Origin: Enterococcus lactis
Lineage (GTDB): Bacteria; Bacillota; Bacilli; Lactobacillales; Enterococcaceae
DNA: 64,000 nucleotides
Assembly: GCF_015751045.1 (NCBI RefSeq)
Contig: NZ_BNJW01000004.1
Location: forward strand, 113,968-177,967
Direction: 5' to 3'
Made by a program: the position numbers and the translations under genes. Below are positions 16,629 to 25,740 of the stretch, one piece after another (positions within the stretch are counted from its first letter, which is position 1; each line of letters begins with the position of its first letter). The notes under the pieces were generated by a model, which had not been told where the DNA came from, did no database searches, and worked only from the letters and a program-made list of their open reading frames with translations.

Positions 16629-18614
16629 TTACTTAGAACTTGTTGTTTCTGCTTCTTTCGCAGTTTCTTCTTTTTTCGTTTCCCAAGCTTTCTTCGCTTT
16701 GTCGTATTGATCTGTTGTGACGATATCGCTTTGTACTTCTACATATTTCAATTTGTTTGCAGCAATACCTGCCCAACCATATGGTCCGCTAAATGGTACT
16801 ACATTTGTGACACGCGGCGTTCCACCATCTGCATAAATTGGTACTTGCAAAGCATTATCTAACAACCAAGCTTCTGCATCTGCATAAGCAGTGTAACGAG
16901 CATCTAAATCATCAGTGATAGCAGCGGCTTTATCCAATAATGCGTCGTATTCAGACAAGTTGATTGCTTTTTTCGCAGCAGTTGATGGATCCGTTCCTTG
17001 TACTACGGCAGAAGCTTCCAGTCCAAGTGTATGGATCATATCCCCTTTGCGTGAATCATAGATATTCAAGTAAGAAGATGGATCAGTGTAGTCTGGACCC
17101 CAACCAGAGGCATTTGTAATGTCAAAGTCGCCAGCTTGTCCGGTCGTGGCTTGATAAGTAGCAGCTAAATATTTATCTTCATTCAATAGTTGAACATCAA
17201 CCACTACGTTATCTGATCCTAAAGAAGTTTCCACTGATTTTTTCAAAGATTTGACCATGTTGACACTAATCTCAGAAGTTTCCTCAACTGGCATATCTAA
17301 ATGAATAGGGAATTGCACACCTTTTGCTTCTAGTTCTGTTTTTGCTTTTTCCATATATTCTTTGGCTTTGTCTGCGTTATAATACCCATCTTGTCCATCA
17401 GATAAATTTACATCGCCAAAAGCATCGGAATCCAGTGCTTTTAATTTACTTGCCACTGTATCACCGTAAGGTTTTCCGCCAATTTCTACAAAATCGGCAG
17501 GAACAAGTGTATTACGTAATGCTTTAGTGGCACCTTCTTCTCCTACACTTTGTGCGTTATAGCTTTTCTTATCAAATCCGAATAGAATAGCTAAACGGAA
17601 ATTGCGGTCTAAAATAGCTTTCTGTGTATCTTCTTTTTCTTTATCTGTTGTTTTTGAAGTTGCATCAAATGTACCTCGGTTAAAGTTAAATGTTAAATTG
17701 TATGTGGATCCACCTGTTTGAGACCAAGTCACACCATCTGGATAAGCTTTTGTTACGTCTTTATATCCTGGTGAATTTGGATAAACACGAGCAAGAGATA
17801 ATTCTCCATTTTCGTAAGATTTAAATAACCCATCGGGATCACTTCCATCATTGTAGGTCCATTTTACTGTGTCTAAATGGACATTTTTAGGATCCCAATA
17901 AGATTCATTCTTCGTATATTCGATAACTGATTTAGCTGTATTGTTTGCAAGGATGAAGGGTCCATTATAAAGGATGGAGTCTGGTGTTGGTTTACCGAAA
18001 TCTTTCCCTTTTGATTTTAGGAACTCTTCATTGATTGGATATAAGATACCGTAAGTCGTTTTTGAGTTCCAGAATGGTTCAGGTTTATTCAATGTGTATT
18101 GCAACGTATAGTCATCTACTGCTTTTACCCCAACAGTAGAAAAATCATTCGTTTTACCATCTATATAATCAGATAAGCCTTTGATACTATCTGCCACGAT
18201 ATATAACGTTTCTGATTGTACATCTACCGCGTGTTTCAACCCAGTAACAAAGTCATTTGCTGTCACATCAGCCCCATACTCATTTCCTTCACTATCCACC
18301 CAAGGAACACCTTTGCGAAGATGATACGTATAAGTCAACCCGTCATCACTAACTTCCCATGACTTAGCCATATCGCCTTTCAGGTTCCCGTATTGGTCAT
18401 TTTCCAAAAGACCTTCCACAAAGTTAGTATAGTGGTCACTATTCGTTTTACGGGATGAGAATGTGTAATCTAGCGTTTCAAGATCTGTTACATATACAGA
18501 ACTATATTCTGATACAAGGTCACTTTTCTTTGAAGAGCTAGACCCTTTTGCATTACTCCCGCATGCTCCCAGCATAACGGCACTTACTAGAAGCAAAGCT
18601 AAAACTTTTTTCAT
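16629..18614 (-). CDS. oppA: Oligopeptide-binding lipoprotein OppA
   Basis: This surface lipoprotein captures peptides and hands them to OppBC. The signal MKKVLALLLVSAVMLGACGS has a clear lipobox (LGAC). The SBP5 fold follows, with the DVTANDFVTGLKHAVD and YTLQYTLNKPEPFW regions that recur in OppA, over 661 residues, somewhat longer than E. coli OppA. The ATG has AGAGGGGG upstream. It is the first gene of the operon, under the strong promoter at 18742-18770. The tail (KEETAKEAETTSSK) is low complexity. Confidence 0.96.
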   Translation of the reverse strand: MKKVLALLLVSAVMLGACGSNAKGSSSSKKSDLVSEYSSVYVTDLETLDYTFSSRKTNSDHYTNFVEGLLENDQYGNLKGDMAKSWEVSDDGLTYTYHLRKGVPWVDSEGNEYGADVTANDFVTGLKHAVDVQSETLYIVADSIKGLSDYIDGKTNDFSTVGVKAVDDYTLQYTLNKPEPFWNSKTTYGILYPINEEFLKSKGKDFGKPTPDSILYNGPFILANNTAKSVIEYTKNESYWDPKNVHLDTVKWTYNDGSDPDGLFKSYENGELSLARVYPNSPGYKDVTKAYPDGVTWSQTGGSTYNLTFNFNRGTFDATSKTTDKEKEDTQKAILDRNFRLAILFGFDKKSYNAQSVGEEGATKALRNTLVPADFVEIGGKPYGDTVASKLKALDSDAFGDVNLSDGQDGYYNADKAKEYMEKAKTELEAKGVQFPIHLDMPVEETSEISVNMVKSLKKSVETSLGSDNVVVDVQLLNEDKYLAATYQATTGQAGDFDITNASGWGPDYTDPSSYLNIYDSRKGDMIHTLGLEASAVVQGTDPSTAAKKAINLSEYDALLDKAAAITDDLDARYTAYADAEAWLLDNALQVPIYADGGTPRVTNVVPFSGPYGWAGIAANKLKYVEVQSDIVTTDQYDKAKKAWETKKEETAKEAETTSSK

Positions 18615-18741
18615 ATAATGGATATCCCCCTCTTATTTATACTGCTTTCACCCTTTTCAACCCCTATTAACCAGATAATTGCGCAACATGTTTAATTAAT
18701 AAATCACCTGAAATAATTAAAAGATAATGAAAGTTATTGAA

Positions 18742-18770
18742 ATAATACATTTGGCGTTAGGCAATGTCAA
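18742..18770 (-). promoter_or_regulatory. oppA promoter
   Basis: Read on the minus strand: -35 TTGACA (18770-18765), 17-bp spacer, -10 TATTAT (18747-18742). It leaves an untranslated leader of about 120 nt. Confidence 0.8.
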
Positions 18771-18784
18771 GGTGATTCAGCAAA

Positions 18785-18807
18785 ATAATTCGAATTATCT
18801 GAAATTT
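18785..18807. promoter_or_regulatory. Palindrome and CodY-box-like sequence upstream of oppA
   Basis: ATAATTCGAATTAT (18785-18798) is a 14-bp perfect palindrome located 15 bp upstream of the -35 element. It overlaps AATTATCTGAAATTT (18793-18807), which differs at two positions from the CodY consensus AATTTTCWGAAAATT. CodY commonly represses opp operons in this group of bacteria; binding here is inferred. Confidence 0.45.
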
Positions 18808-19237
18808 ATATATATAACTATATATGCAATCATCTAACTTTTTCTTTTTATCATCAAGAAAATAAAAAAATAAATATCATTAATGTAATAAGCGTAAAAC
18901 GAATGAATTCGAAGAAAAAAGCGTTGAAAGACTTATCTTTCCATAATTTTTTCATGTATAGCATATCCCACTTTTATACGAAAAATAATATATATATGCA
19001 TGTAGTTTATATAATTATTAAAAATAATCTTTGAGAGGAAAAAGTGAGCGAATAAAAATTACTTAAGTTATATATTTGGACGTTTTCTCATTTTAAACTC
19101 ATTTAAAAGAAACCGGATTCCCAACAAAAAAAGCTTCTAATTTTCGTACGATAACCACGTTGGTCCTTAAACTTCATACTTTTTTATGATTTTTCAGCGG
19201 TTTTCGATGGTATACTTTTTAAATGGAGGAGATGTCT
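18808..19237. other. AT-rich intergenic region between oppA and the vanZ-like gene
   Basis: About 430 bp, very AT-rich, with runs such as ATATATATAT near 18990. I see no credible gene. The region ends in the vanZ-like ribosome-binding site (GGAGGAG, 19225-19231). Confidence 0.5.
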
Positions 19238-19741
19238 ATGCGGTATATATCAAAATTTTTATTAGGGATTTATTTATTCTTTCTATTATGGTTGATTTTA
19301 TTCAAGCTATCATTTAATCTTCCACAATTTCTCACTTATTCTTACAGCAATGTCAATCTCGTCCCTTTTTCTACTTTTTCTTTTGAAAATACGACGGTTT
19401 TGCGCGAGACCACTTATAACTTCATTGTCTTTTTCCCTTTTGGGGTGCTTTTGAATGTCAATTTCAAAGGGCTTTCCTTTTCTAAAAAATTAGGGATTAT
19501 TTTCCTTGTAAGCTTCTTCGCAGAGTTTATTCAATTCCTATTCGGTATTGGCGTAGCGGATATCACTGATGTAATTACTAATACAACAGGAGGTCTGATT
19601 GGATTATGGTTCTATCAGCTTTTAAACAAACACATATCGACAAATAAGTTGGATCGCCTAGCCGTTATTTTGGGGTACGTTTTATTGTTATTTCTAATCG
19701 TAGCTTTTTTATTTTTGACACGTACTATCCGTCTTCGATAA
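19238..19741 (+). CDS. VanZ-family membrane protein
   Basis: A 167-residue protein with four or five membrane segments and the VanZ layout: start with LLWLILFKL, the NLVPFSTF motif, TYNFIVFFPFGVLLN, and FFAEFIQFLFGIGVADITD followed by NTTGGLIG. VanZ itself gives low-level teicoplanin resistance in vanA clusters, but most chromosomal relatives have no known role. The ATG at 19238 is preferred to one at 19223 because GGAGGAG lies at the right distance. It is a single gene followed by a terminator. Confidence 0.85.
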   Translation: MRYISKFLLGIYLFFLLWLILFKLSFNLPQFLTYSYSNVNLVPFSTFSFENTTVLRETTYNFIVFFPFGVLLNVNFKGLSFSKKLGIIFLVSFFAEFIQFLFGIGVADITDVITNTTGGLIGLWFYQLLNKHISTNKLDRLAVILGYVLLLFLIVAFLFLTRTIRLR

Positions 19742-19751
19742 AATCGTTCAT

Positions 19752-19806
19752 AAAAAAGGACCGTCACAGATACATTCCAGTGTGTACCTATGACAGTCCT
19801 TTTTTA
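19752..19806 (+). terminator. Terminator after the vanZ-like gene
   Basis: AAAAAGGACCGTCA pairs with TGACAGTCCTTTTT across a longer loop; ends in a T tract. Confidence 0.75.
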
Positions 19807-20578
19807 TTCAATTATTGATTTTCAAAAAAATCGATTTTCACCTCTGCTATTTGGAGTATACATCTTACACATTGAAGCAGTCAGGATATGTTTCCCTTTG
19901 TTGTTTATCAAAAAATAGTAAAGTAACGGTTATGTCTATTTTCAGATTAATTACATTAATGAAATGTCCTTTTCCTTGAAAAACAAATATTATCATAACT
20001 CCTTCATAATTTAAGTACGCATTTTAATCAAAAATGATTATTTTTTTAGCTTAAATGCTTTATATCTTAACATTTTCCTATTCGACACTTAAATCGATTG
20101 AGAAATTTTCGTTCTTCTTTATACCCCATATAGGTATATCTATTTATTGTAAAAAGCTTGTTCTATAAATAATTTTTCTTCTTTTCTATCATTTTTCTCT
20201 CTTATGAAGGTATCTTTTTCCTTGATTTCTGCCAGTAGATTTTACCTGATCCTACTTTTTGAAGGCATTTCAAAGGAAAAAGTAGCAGTTTTTAGAAGTA
20301 GCAGAGAAATCAAAACAAGTGTATCGTTATTTTTTAACTATTAAATAACATGTAAAATATAGTTGGTTCGTTATTTTTCACTCTTCTGAATTTACTTTTT
20401 TAACCCCATCTGAACTCTTGTTAATATTTATTCATTTCTATTGTATATCCCCTGACAAAAGAAATCTATATGCCTCCTTTAACTAATCTATTGTTTTTTT
20501 AGCTATCATAAAGTTATCCACTGTGGAAAAACTAACGATTTTTTTCGATACACTTTTTTAAAAATTTTTTCCACAAAT
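19807..20578. other. Long gene-free AT-rich region
   Basis: About 770 bp with no open frame of note. It contains the nested inverted repeats at 20222-20313, listed separately as a possible structured RNA, and TTATCCACTGTGGAAAA near 20514, which resembles paired DnaA-box-like half sites. Otherwise nothing is recognised. Confidence 0.5.
20222..20313. ncRNA. Possible structured RNA with nested stems
   Basis: TTGATTTCT (20222-20230) is perfectly complementary to AGAAATCAA (20305-20313). Inside this, CTACTTTTT (20252-20260) pairs with AAAAAGTAG (20277-20285). A direct repeat AAGTAGCAG lies in the right arm. No promoter or terminator was assigned, and the strand is uncertain. Confidence 0.3.
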
Positions 20579-20625
20579 AAAAACATGTTTACAGCAGTAT
20601 GATTCTGCTGTAAACATGTTTTTAT
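20579..20625. terminator. Strong bidirectional terminator
   Basis: An 18-bp-plus perfect stem (AAAAACATGTTTACAGCAG with its complement) and a 7-nt loop, with A- and T-runs at both ends. It lies just after the stop codon of the small minus-strand gene at 20660-20797. Confidence 0.85.
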
Positions 20626-20659
20626 TAAATAGATAGAATATTAGCTTACATAAAGATGT

Positions 20660-20797
20660 TTATTTTTTTATTGCTGCGAATAATGTCAAAAATACCGTGA
20701 CACCAACTACTGTCCAAGTCAAATGACCTTGATCCAAATAAATAAGCATCGTGACAAAACTAGTAATCAGTCCTACATGAAGTCTTTTTTGATCCAT
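20660..20797 (-). CDS. 45-residue hydrophobic protein
   Basis: A small frame reading MDQKRLHVGLITSFVTMLIY, then LDQGHLTWTVVGVTVFLTLF, ending AAIKK. It forms two hydrophobic segments joined by a short polar turn, so a small hairpin membrane protein is likely. AAAGAGGG precedes the ATG by six bases; a second in-frame ATG lies two codons earlier. A strong terminator follows about 35 bp after the stop. No family is recognised. It lies about 95 bp upstream of, and on the same strand as, the TMEM175-like gene's 3' end. Confidence 0.55.
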   Translation of the reverse strand: MDQKRLHVGLITSFVTMLIYLDQGHLTWTVVGVTVFLTLFAAIKK

Positions 20798-20891
20798 CTG
20801 CATCCCTCTTTGAATACTAGTATCACTCGGATATTTGATCGTTTGTTTATTTTTTCTATATTTTTCTCTTAAATTTTAAACACGGATCATT

Positions 20892-21470
20892 TTACCGATA
20901 TTGTGATTCGATGGTACGGCTTGGGATGATCCAAGCAGCAAGAATCACGATGTTTGCGATCAGCACGGCTACTGGCGCTACTAAATAGCCTAAGACAATT
21001 CCTAAAACATTCAAGCCAATCGATAAGTATGATTTCTTGTAATCATTCAGCATCGTCTTCAATGCTTTCTCGTGACCCTTATTTGCTTTGACAAGTTCTT
21101 TTGCCAAGATATAATACGCAATGTTAGCGATCAAGGTAACAAAACCATAAGTCATTTCTGGAGCCAGACTATTGATGTACTCACTGATCCATGAAGTGGC
21201 AAATGGAAAAAGTGAAATCGCAAAAATAAAGAAACTGTTCGCCCATAAGACCCGTCCATTTATCTTATGTACAACTTGAAATAAATGATGATGATTGTTC
21301 CAATAAATCGCTAAGATGATGAAACTGACAATATAGATAAAAAATCGGTAGCCTAATGCTGCGAGCGCCTCCCACGTATCTCCGTTAGGTTCATGAAGTT
21401 CTAAAACTAAAATAGTCATGATAATGGCGATTACAGCATCTGTAAATGCTTCAAGACGATTTTTAGGCAT
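20892..21470 (-). CDS. TMEM175-like (DUF1211) potassium channel family protein
   Basis: A 192-residue protein with about five or six membrane segments. The N-terminus, RLEAFTDAVIAIIMTILVLE, is the family signature (RxxAFxDAVxAIxxTxLxLE) that lines the pore in bacterial TMEM175 channels. YWNNHHHLF follows in the third segment, as usual. These proteins form potassium leak channels in studied cases; that role is inferred here. The start has AAGGAGGAG upstream. It appears to be a single gene. Confidence 0.88.
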   Translation of the reverse strand: MPKNRLEAFTDAVIAIIMTILVLELHEPNGDTWEALAALGYRFFIYIVSFIILAIYWNNHHHLFQVVHKINGRVLWANSFFIFAISLFPFATSWISEYINSLAPEMTYGFVTLIANIAYYILAKELVKANKGHEKALKTMLNDYKKSYLSIGLNVLGIVLGYLVAPVAVLIANIVILAAWIIPSRTIESQYR

Positions 21471-21638
21471 GATATTCTCCTCCTTTTCCGCTCTATTTTA
21501 GATGATAAACAAGGGAAAAAGCAATTGTTTGATCATTTAAGCAGATGAAGTAAAAATCAGTCTGCAGTTGGAGGTGTTTTTAGAGAATCCCTGTTATACT
21601 TTTTCTATAGTAAAGAATGAACAAGAGGAGGGTTTTGT

Positions 21639-21836
21639 ATGCGTCAAAAAAATATGTTCTTAAATATCTTCATGGTTCTTTTAGTGTTGATTGCCGCTAG
21701 CTTTGTCATCAGTCTTTTTGTTAGTGTCGTAAGTGGCCTTTTATGGTTTGCGGTCAAAGTTTTGATTCCGATCGCACTTATCATCTGGCTCGTTCGTTGG
21801 AACAAAGGCAATACACATAGAAAAAACTATTATTAA
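21639..21836 (+). CDS. Small membrane protein, 65 residues
   Basis: The protein begins MRQKNMFLNIFMVLLVLIAA and has two hydrophobic stretches, ending in a basic tail (RWNKGNTHRKNYY). GAGGAGGG precedes the ATG at normal spacing. It diverges from the TMEM175-like gene and has its own terminator at 21877-21911. No family is recognised. Confidence 0.7.
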   Translation: MRQKNMFLNIFMVLLVLIAASFVISLFVSVVSGLLWFAVKVLIPIALIIWLVRWNKGNTHRKNYY

Positions 21837-21876
21837 TGAATCACATGATCACTCCGTTATGATATAACTTACTTAA

Positions 21877-21911
21877 AAATAGGGTCGCGACATAAGTTCG
21901 CGGCCCTATTT
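21877..21911. terminator. Terminator between the 65-residue gene and the ZIP transporter gene
   Basis: AAATAGGGTCGCGA and TCGCGGCCCTATTT form a 14-bp stem with one mismatch and a 7-nt loop. It can serve both converging genes. Confidence 0.8.
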
Positions 21912-21937
21912 GATATATCATATATGAATTTTCCGAA

Positions 21938-22756
21938 TTATCCTAATGCCACATCCAAGATCATCATAATGATAAATCCGCTCATGACACCAAAAACTGC
22001 AAAATGACGTTTGCTGGACAATGTCTGCTGTGCTTCGGGAATCAATTCTTCCACCACGACATAAATCATCGCTCCTGCAGCAAAAGCAAGTGCATAAGGA
22101 AGCAGCAGCTTCACTTTCGTTACTAGTAGTGCGCCAATCACCCCAGCGATTGGTTCAACGATTCCAGAAGCTTGACCGTAAACAAAGGCCTTTTTACGGC
22201 TCAGACCTTCTTGTCGCAATGGGATTGATACAGCTGCTCCTTCTGGGAAGTTTTGGATACCAATACCTAGCGCCACCGAAACAGCGGCTAATATAGCGGC
22301 TGTCGGATTATCCGCAGTTGCTGCTGCACCGAATGCTACCCCTACGGCTAAACCTTCAGGAACATTATGCAATGTAATAGAAAAAACAAGCAAGATTGTC
22401 CGCTTTAAATGGGTAGGCAATCCTTCTGCTTCATGTTGCGGTCCAAAATGCATATGGGGCAATGTTTTATCTGCCATATATAAAAACACCCCACCTAAAC
22501 CAAATCCAATACTTACAACTAGCCAAGCAATGTCTCCATTTTCTTCTGCTTTTGTAATCGCTGGATCGAGCAAGGACCAAAAACTTGCAGCAATCATGAC
22601 ACCAGAAGCAAATCCTAACATCAAATTTAGCACTTCTTTTTTGATTTCTTTAAAGAAAAAAACCAATCCGGCACCAAGAGCTGTCATAAAATAAGTGAAA
22701 GCTGTCCCAGCAAGTGCTTGCTGCCAAGGATCAAGCCTCAATAGCCATTCAACCAT
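21938..22756 (-). CDS. ZIP-family metal transporter
   Basis: A 272-residue membrane protein with eight expected segments. The two metal-binding motifs of the ZIP family are clear: HNVPEGLAVG in segment IV and QNFPEGAAV in segment V. A His-containing loop (LPHMHFGPQHEAEG) lies between segments III and IV. The GufA-like bacterial group moves zinc and related divalent metals into the cytoplasm. The ATG has GAGGGGAATGGC upstream. No metal-responsive operator was noticed here, unlike at 7509. Confidence 0.93.
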   Translation of the reverse strand: MVEWLLRLDPWQQALAGTAFTYFMTALGAGLVFFFKEIKKEVLNLMLGFASGVMIAASFWSLLDPAITKAEENGDIAWLVVSIGFGLGGVFLYMADKTLPHMHFGPQHEAEGLPTHLKRTILLVFSITLHNVPEGLAVGVAFGAAATADNPTAAILAAVSVALGIGIQNFPEGAAVSIPLRQEGLSRKKAFVYGQASGIVEPIAGVIGALLVTKVKLLLPYALAFAAGAMIYVVVEELIPEAQQTLSSKRHFAVFGVMSGFIIMMILDVALG

Positions 22757-22842
22757 GCCATTCCCCTCTCTTGAATCTATTTATGTACTACTCTAGCATA
22801 TTCCCAAAAACATGACTACATTTTTGTGAAAAGACGAATTAG

Positions 22843-22871
22843 TTGGGATTTTCGATAAAAAGTTCTATACT
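22843..22871 (+). promoter_or_regulatory. Pyruvate oxidase promoter
   Basis: -35 TTGGGA (22843-22848), 17-bp spacer, -10 TATACT (22866-22871). It lies about 50 bp before the start codon. Confidence 0.65.
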
Positions 22872-22920
22872 CTAGATACAAAAAATTTATGGATCATCAT
22901 TGCTAAAGGAGTGAAACACC

Positions 22921-24651
22921 ATGTCAAAAATCAATGCAGGAGTCGCAATGGTAAAAGTTCTTGAAAGCTGGGGCATCGACCATATTTATGGCATTCCCGG
23001 AGGATCTTTCAATTCGATTATGGATGCGCTATATCACGAAAAAAACGAAATCAAATATATTCAAGTCCGTCATGAAGAAGTCGGTGCACTAGCAGCAGCC
23101 GCAGATGCAAAATTAACCGGGAAAGTCGGCGCTGTCTTCGGCTCTGCAGGACCTGGTGCGACACATTTGATCAATGGTTTGTATGATGCACAGATGGACC
23201 ATGTGCCTCTAGTAGCGTTCTTAGGACAAGTCGCTTCTACATCCATGAACTATAACTCTTTCCAAGAATTAAACGAAAATCCTATTTTCGCAGATGTCAG
23301 CGTATACAATCGTACAGTCATGACGCCCCAAAGTCTTCCACATGTCGTAGATGAAGCCATTAAAGCCGCCTATGAGCATAAAGGTGTGGCTATCGTGACG
23401 ATTCCTGTTGATCTTGGCTTTGAAGAAATTGATGAACAAGCTTTCTCTACTGCTCACACTCATAAAACAAGTGTGATATTACCAGAAGAAAAAGATCTGC
23501 TGGCTGCTTTGCCTTATCTTGAAAAAGCAAAAAAACCAGTTCTTTATGTTGGTCAAGGAACGCGAAACGGATTTCCGCAAATCAAAGAATTCTCAGAACA
23601 TTTTTCAGTTCCTATTGTCGCTTCCGTTCTAGCAAAAGGAATTATTCCTGATGATTATGAAAACTTTCTTGGTTTTGCTGGACGTGTCGCTACTAAACCC
23701 GGAAATGAAGCATTGGCAGAAGCCGATCTGATCTTATTTGTCGGTAGCGACTTCCCGTTTGGACGTGCATTTTTTAATCCAACTGCTGAATTTATCCAAA
23801 TCGATATTGATGCGTCAAAATTCGGACGGCGCCATGAAACATCTCTGTCGATTCTCGGTGATGCAAACACGGCTTTGCAAAGACTGGTCGAATTAGGTGA
23901 TGCTCGTCCTGCTGATAGCTGGTACCTAGCAAATCAGGAAAATAAAGAAAAATGGGTAAATTGGTTGAAATCTTTTGAAAATCGTGAGGAAGAACCGATT
24001 CGACCAGAGGCTGTCTATAAAGAAATCAATCGGATTGCTGAAGACGATGCGATTTTCGTCACAGATGTCGGTAACACGACTATCCATTCTATTCGCTTAT
24101 TAAATATGAACGGTAAACAAAAACATACAACCTCTGGATGGTTCGCAACTATGGGTAATGGTGTGCCTGGAGGAATTGCCGCACAACTAAGCTACCCAGA
24201 AAAACAAGTATTTACCTTAAGTGGTGATGGCGGATTTGCTATGGTCATGCAAGATATCATTACACAAGTCAAATATCAGCTTCCAATTATCAATGTTGTT
24301 TTTTCTAATGATTCTTTTGGTTTCATCGAAGCAGAACAAGAAGATACGGAACAAAAGAAATTCGGTGTATTTTTAGAAGATGCAGATTTCGGTAAAGTTG
24401 GAGAAGCACTCGGTGCAAAAAGCTTTACAGTCACAGAATACTCGCAACTTCGGTTTGCCTTTGATGCAGCCGCAAAATCAGATCGTCCTGTAGTGATCGA
24501 TGTGAAAATCAATAACAAGCGCCCATTGCCAGTAGAAGATCTTCATTTAGATTCAAGAAAATATTCTGAAGAAGAAATCCAAGCATTCAAAGAAAAATAT
24601 GAAGTCCATGATTTGCCAGTATTGAATGAATTATATGAAAAGAGGTTGTGA
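22921..24651 (+). CDS. spxB: Pyruvate oxidase
   Basis: A ThDP- and FAD-dependent enzyme that turns pyruvate, phosphate and oxygen into acetyl phosphate, CO2 and hydrogen peroxide. The 576 residues contain the Pyr domain with the activating Glu in VRHEEVGALA, the FAD-binding middle domain, and the PP domain with GDGGFAMVMQDI and the ThDP-binding metal ligands. The likely products link it to aerobic energy yield and H2O2 release. AAAGGAG lies at good distance from the ATG. Its last codons (AGG TTG TGA) are also the first bases of a hairpin-unit repeat, so the stop codon is supplied by the repeat. Confidence 0.93.
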   Translation: MSKINAGVAMVKVLESWGIDHIYGIPGGSFNSIMDALYHEKNEIKYIQVRHEEVGALAAAADAKLTGKVGAVFGSAGPGATHLINGLYDAQMDHVPLVAFLGQVASTSMNYNSFQELNENPIFADVSVYNRTVMTPQSLPHVVDEAIKAAYEHKGVAIVTIPVDLGFEEIDEQAFSTAHTHKTSVILPEEKDLLAALPYLEKAKKPVLYVGQGTRNGFPQIKEFSEHFSVPIVASVLAKGIIPDDYENFLGFAGRVATKPGNEALAEADLILFVGSDFPFGRAFFNPTAEFIQIDIDASKFGRRHETSLSILGDANTALQRLVELGDARPADSWYLANQENKEKWVNWLKSFENREEEPIRPEAVYKEINRIAEDDAIFVTDVGNTTIHSIRLLNMNGKQKHTTSGWFATMGNGVPGGIAAQLSYPEKQVFTLSGDGGFAMVMQDIITQVKYQLPIINVVFSNDSFGFIEAEQEDTEQKKFGVFLEDADFGKVGEALGAKSFTVTEYSQLRFAFDAAAKSDRPVVIDVKINNKRPLPVEDLHLDSRKYSEEEIQAFKEKYEVHDLPVLNELYEKRL

Positions 24652-24930
24652 CAACTGCGGTATGCTTCGAGTAATAAGAACGATGGACAGAAAATAGTTC
24701 CTCATATTTTCTAGGACGGCGATTTTATTACCGAGAAGCAGCAGGTGGAGCACCGTGTATCAGAGGTTGTGAAAAAGCTGCCCTGCATCAAGTAATAAGA
24801 ACAGCCAAACAAAAATAGCTCGTCATATTTTTTCGTTTGGTGGGACTTATTACCGCAGATGCAAGCTTTTGAACACCGTGTATCAAGAGGTTGTGACAAC
24901 TGCGGTATGTTTCAAGTATTAAGATAAAAT
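24642..24930 (+). repeat. Hairpin-unit array 1
   Basis: Three units on the plus strand: 24642-24756, 24763-24879, and a truncated one from 24887. The first two are 115 and 117 bp, start GAGGTTGTGA and end GAGCACCGT or GAACACCGT. Inside each, the sequence folds into a long imperfect hairpin with a CTCATAT-like loop. The first unit overlaps the spxB stop codon. Confidence 0.85.
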
Positions 24931-25009
24931 TTGTGCCTATTACTTTTCACATTTTTGCATAAATTTGTCTCGACACCTAAAGATGACCTCGTGCATATTT
25001 GTCCATGAT

Positions 25010-25066
25010 AAAAAAGCCAGCTACCAATTGCAACAGTCAAACTGTTACCGGAAGCTGGCTTTTTTA
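25010..25066. terminator. Terminator between the repeats and the HdeD-like gene
   Basis: AAAAAAGCCAGCT pairs with AGCTGGCTTTTTT around a longer loop that has its own small stem (AACAGT, ACTGTT). Confidence 0.8.
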
Positions 25067-25081
25067 TTTGTTTGATTTCAC

Positions 25082-25603
25082 TTATCTAAACGCATAGACG
25101 ATATGTGTGATGCCGAATAACATAAAATAGAACCCCACTAAAAAGCTTAATGTCAACGCAGAAGAAATTGGATTAAACAATAAGAAAATTCCTAATAAAA
25201 TTCCTAAAATATTGACGATGATCGTAAACCAATAATATCCTTCACTTATTCCTCTTGCCAAGTCAGCAGTAAATAACGCTAAAACGGAATCAGCAATAAA
25301 CCATACTGCAAAAACAAAAGGCAATGCTGCGACTCCTGCACCAATATTGAATAAGAAAAAGACGCCAACTAGAATATCGATGATCCCGATTATTAAGGGC
25401 ATCTTTCCTTTATATCCTGTTAGCTCTTTTAATCTATTACGTACAAACAGTTCAAATATTCCTTTAATAAAGGCAAAAATCGCAAAGACTACTACAATTG
25501 CAACTAAATTTCCGACAGGGTCTTGAAATGATAACAATGAGACAAGTACAAATAAAATTCCCAAAATCAATGAGCCCCAGTCGATGGTTCTTTTTTCATC
25601 CAT
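25082..25603 (-). CDS. HdeD/DUF308-family membrane protein
   Basis: About 173 residues with six membrane segments. It shows the two-fold repeat of three segments typical of HdeD proteins: SLILGILFVLVSLLSFQDPV, then IGIIDILVGVFFLFN, and ILGILLGIFLLFNPISS. E. coli HdeD is linked to acid stress; the function in Gram-positive bacteria is not known. The ATG at 25603 (MDEKRTID) is preferred because GAAGGA lies seven bases before it; an earlier in-frame ATG has no site. Confidence 0.85.
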   Translation of the reverse strand: MDEKRTIDWGSLILGILFVLVSLLSFQDPVGNLVAIVVVFAIFAFIKGIFELFVRNRLKELTGYKGKMPLIIGIIDILVGVFFLFNIGAGVAALPFVFAVWFIADSVLALFTADLARGISEGYYWFTIIVNILGILLGIFLLFNPISSALTLSFLVGFYFMLFGITHIVYAFR

Positions 25604-25740
25604 TTTCAATCCTTCTTTCATTTCTTTTACAGTTTTATAATACTCCCTCTTATAAATAACGTCAAAAATTATGCTGTTGCAAACTAAAAAATCCTATAGC
25701 AGCTATTTCTACTCCTCTTTTATGTTTATTTTCTTCATTC

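Noticed and set aside
20510..20535. Secondary origin or DnaA-box cluster at TTATCCACTGTGGAAAA
   Set aside because: Only one imperfect pair is present, far from dnaA, with no further boxes around it.
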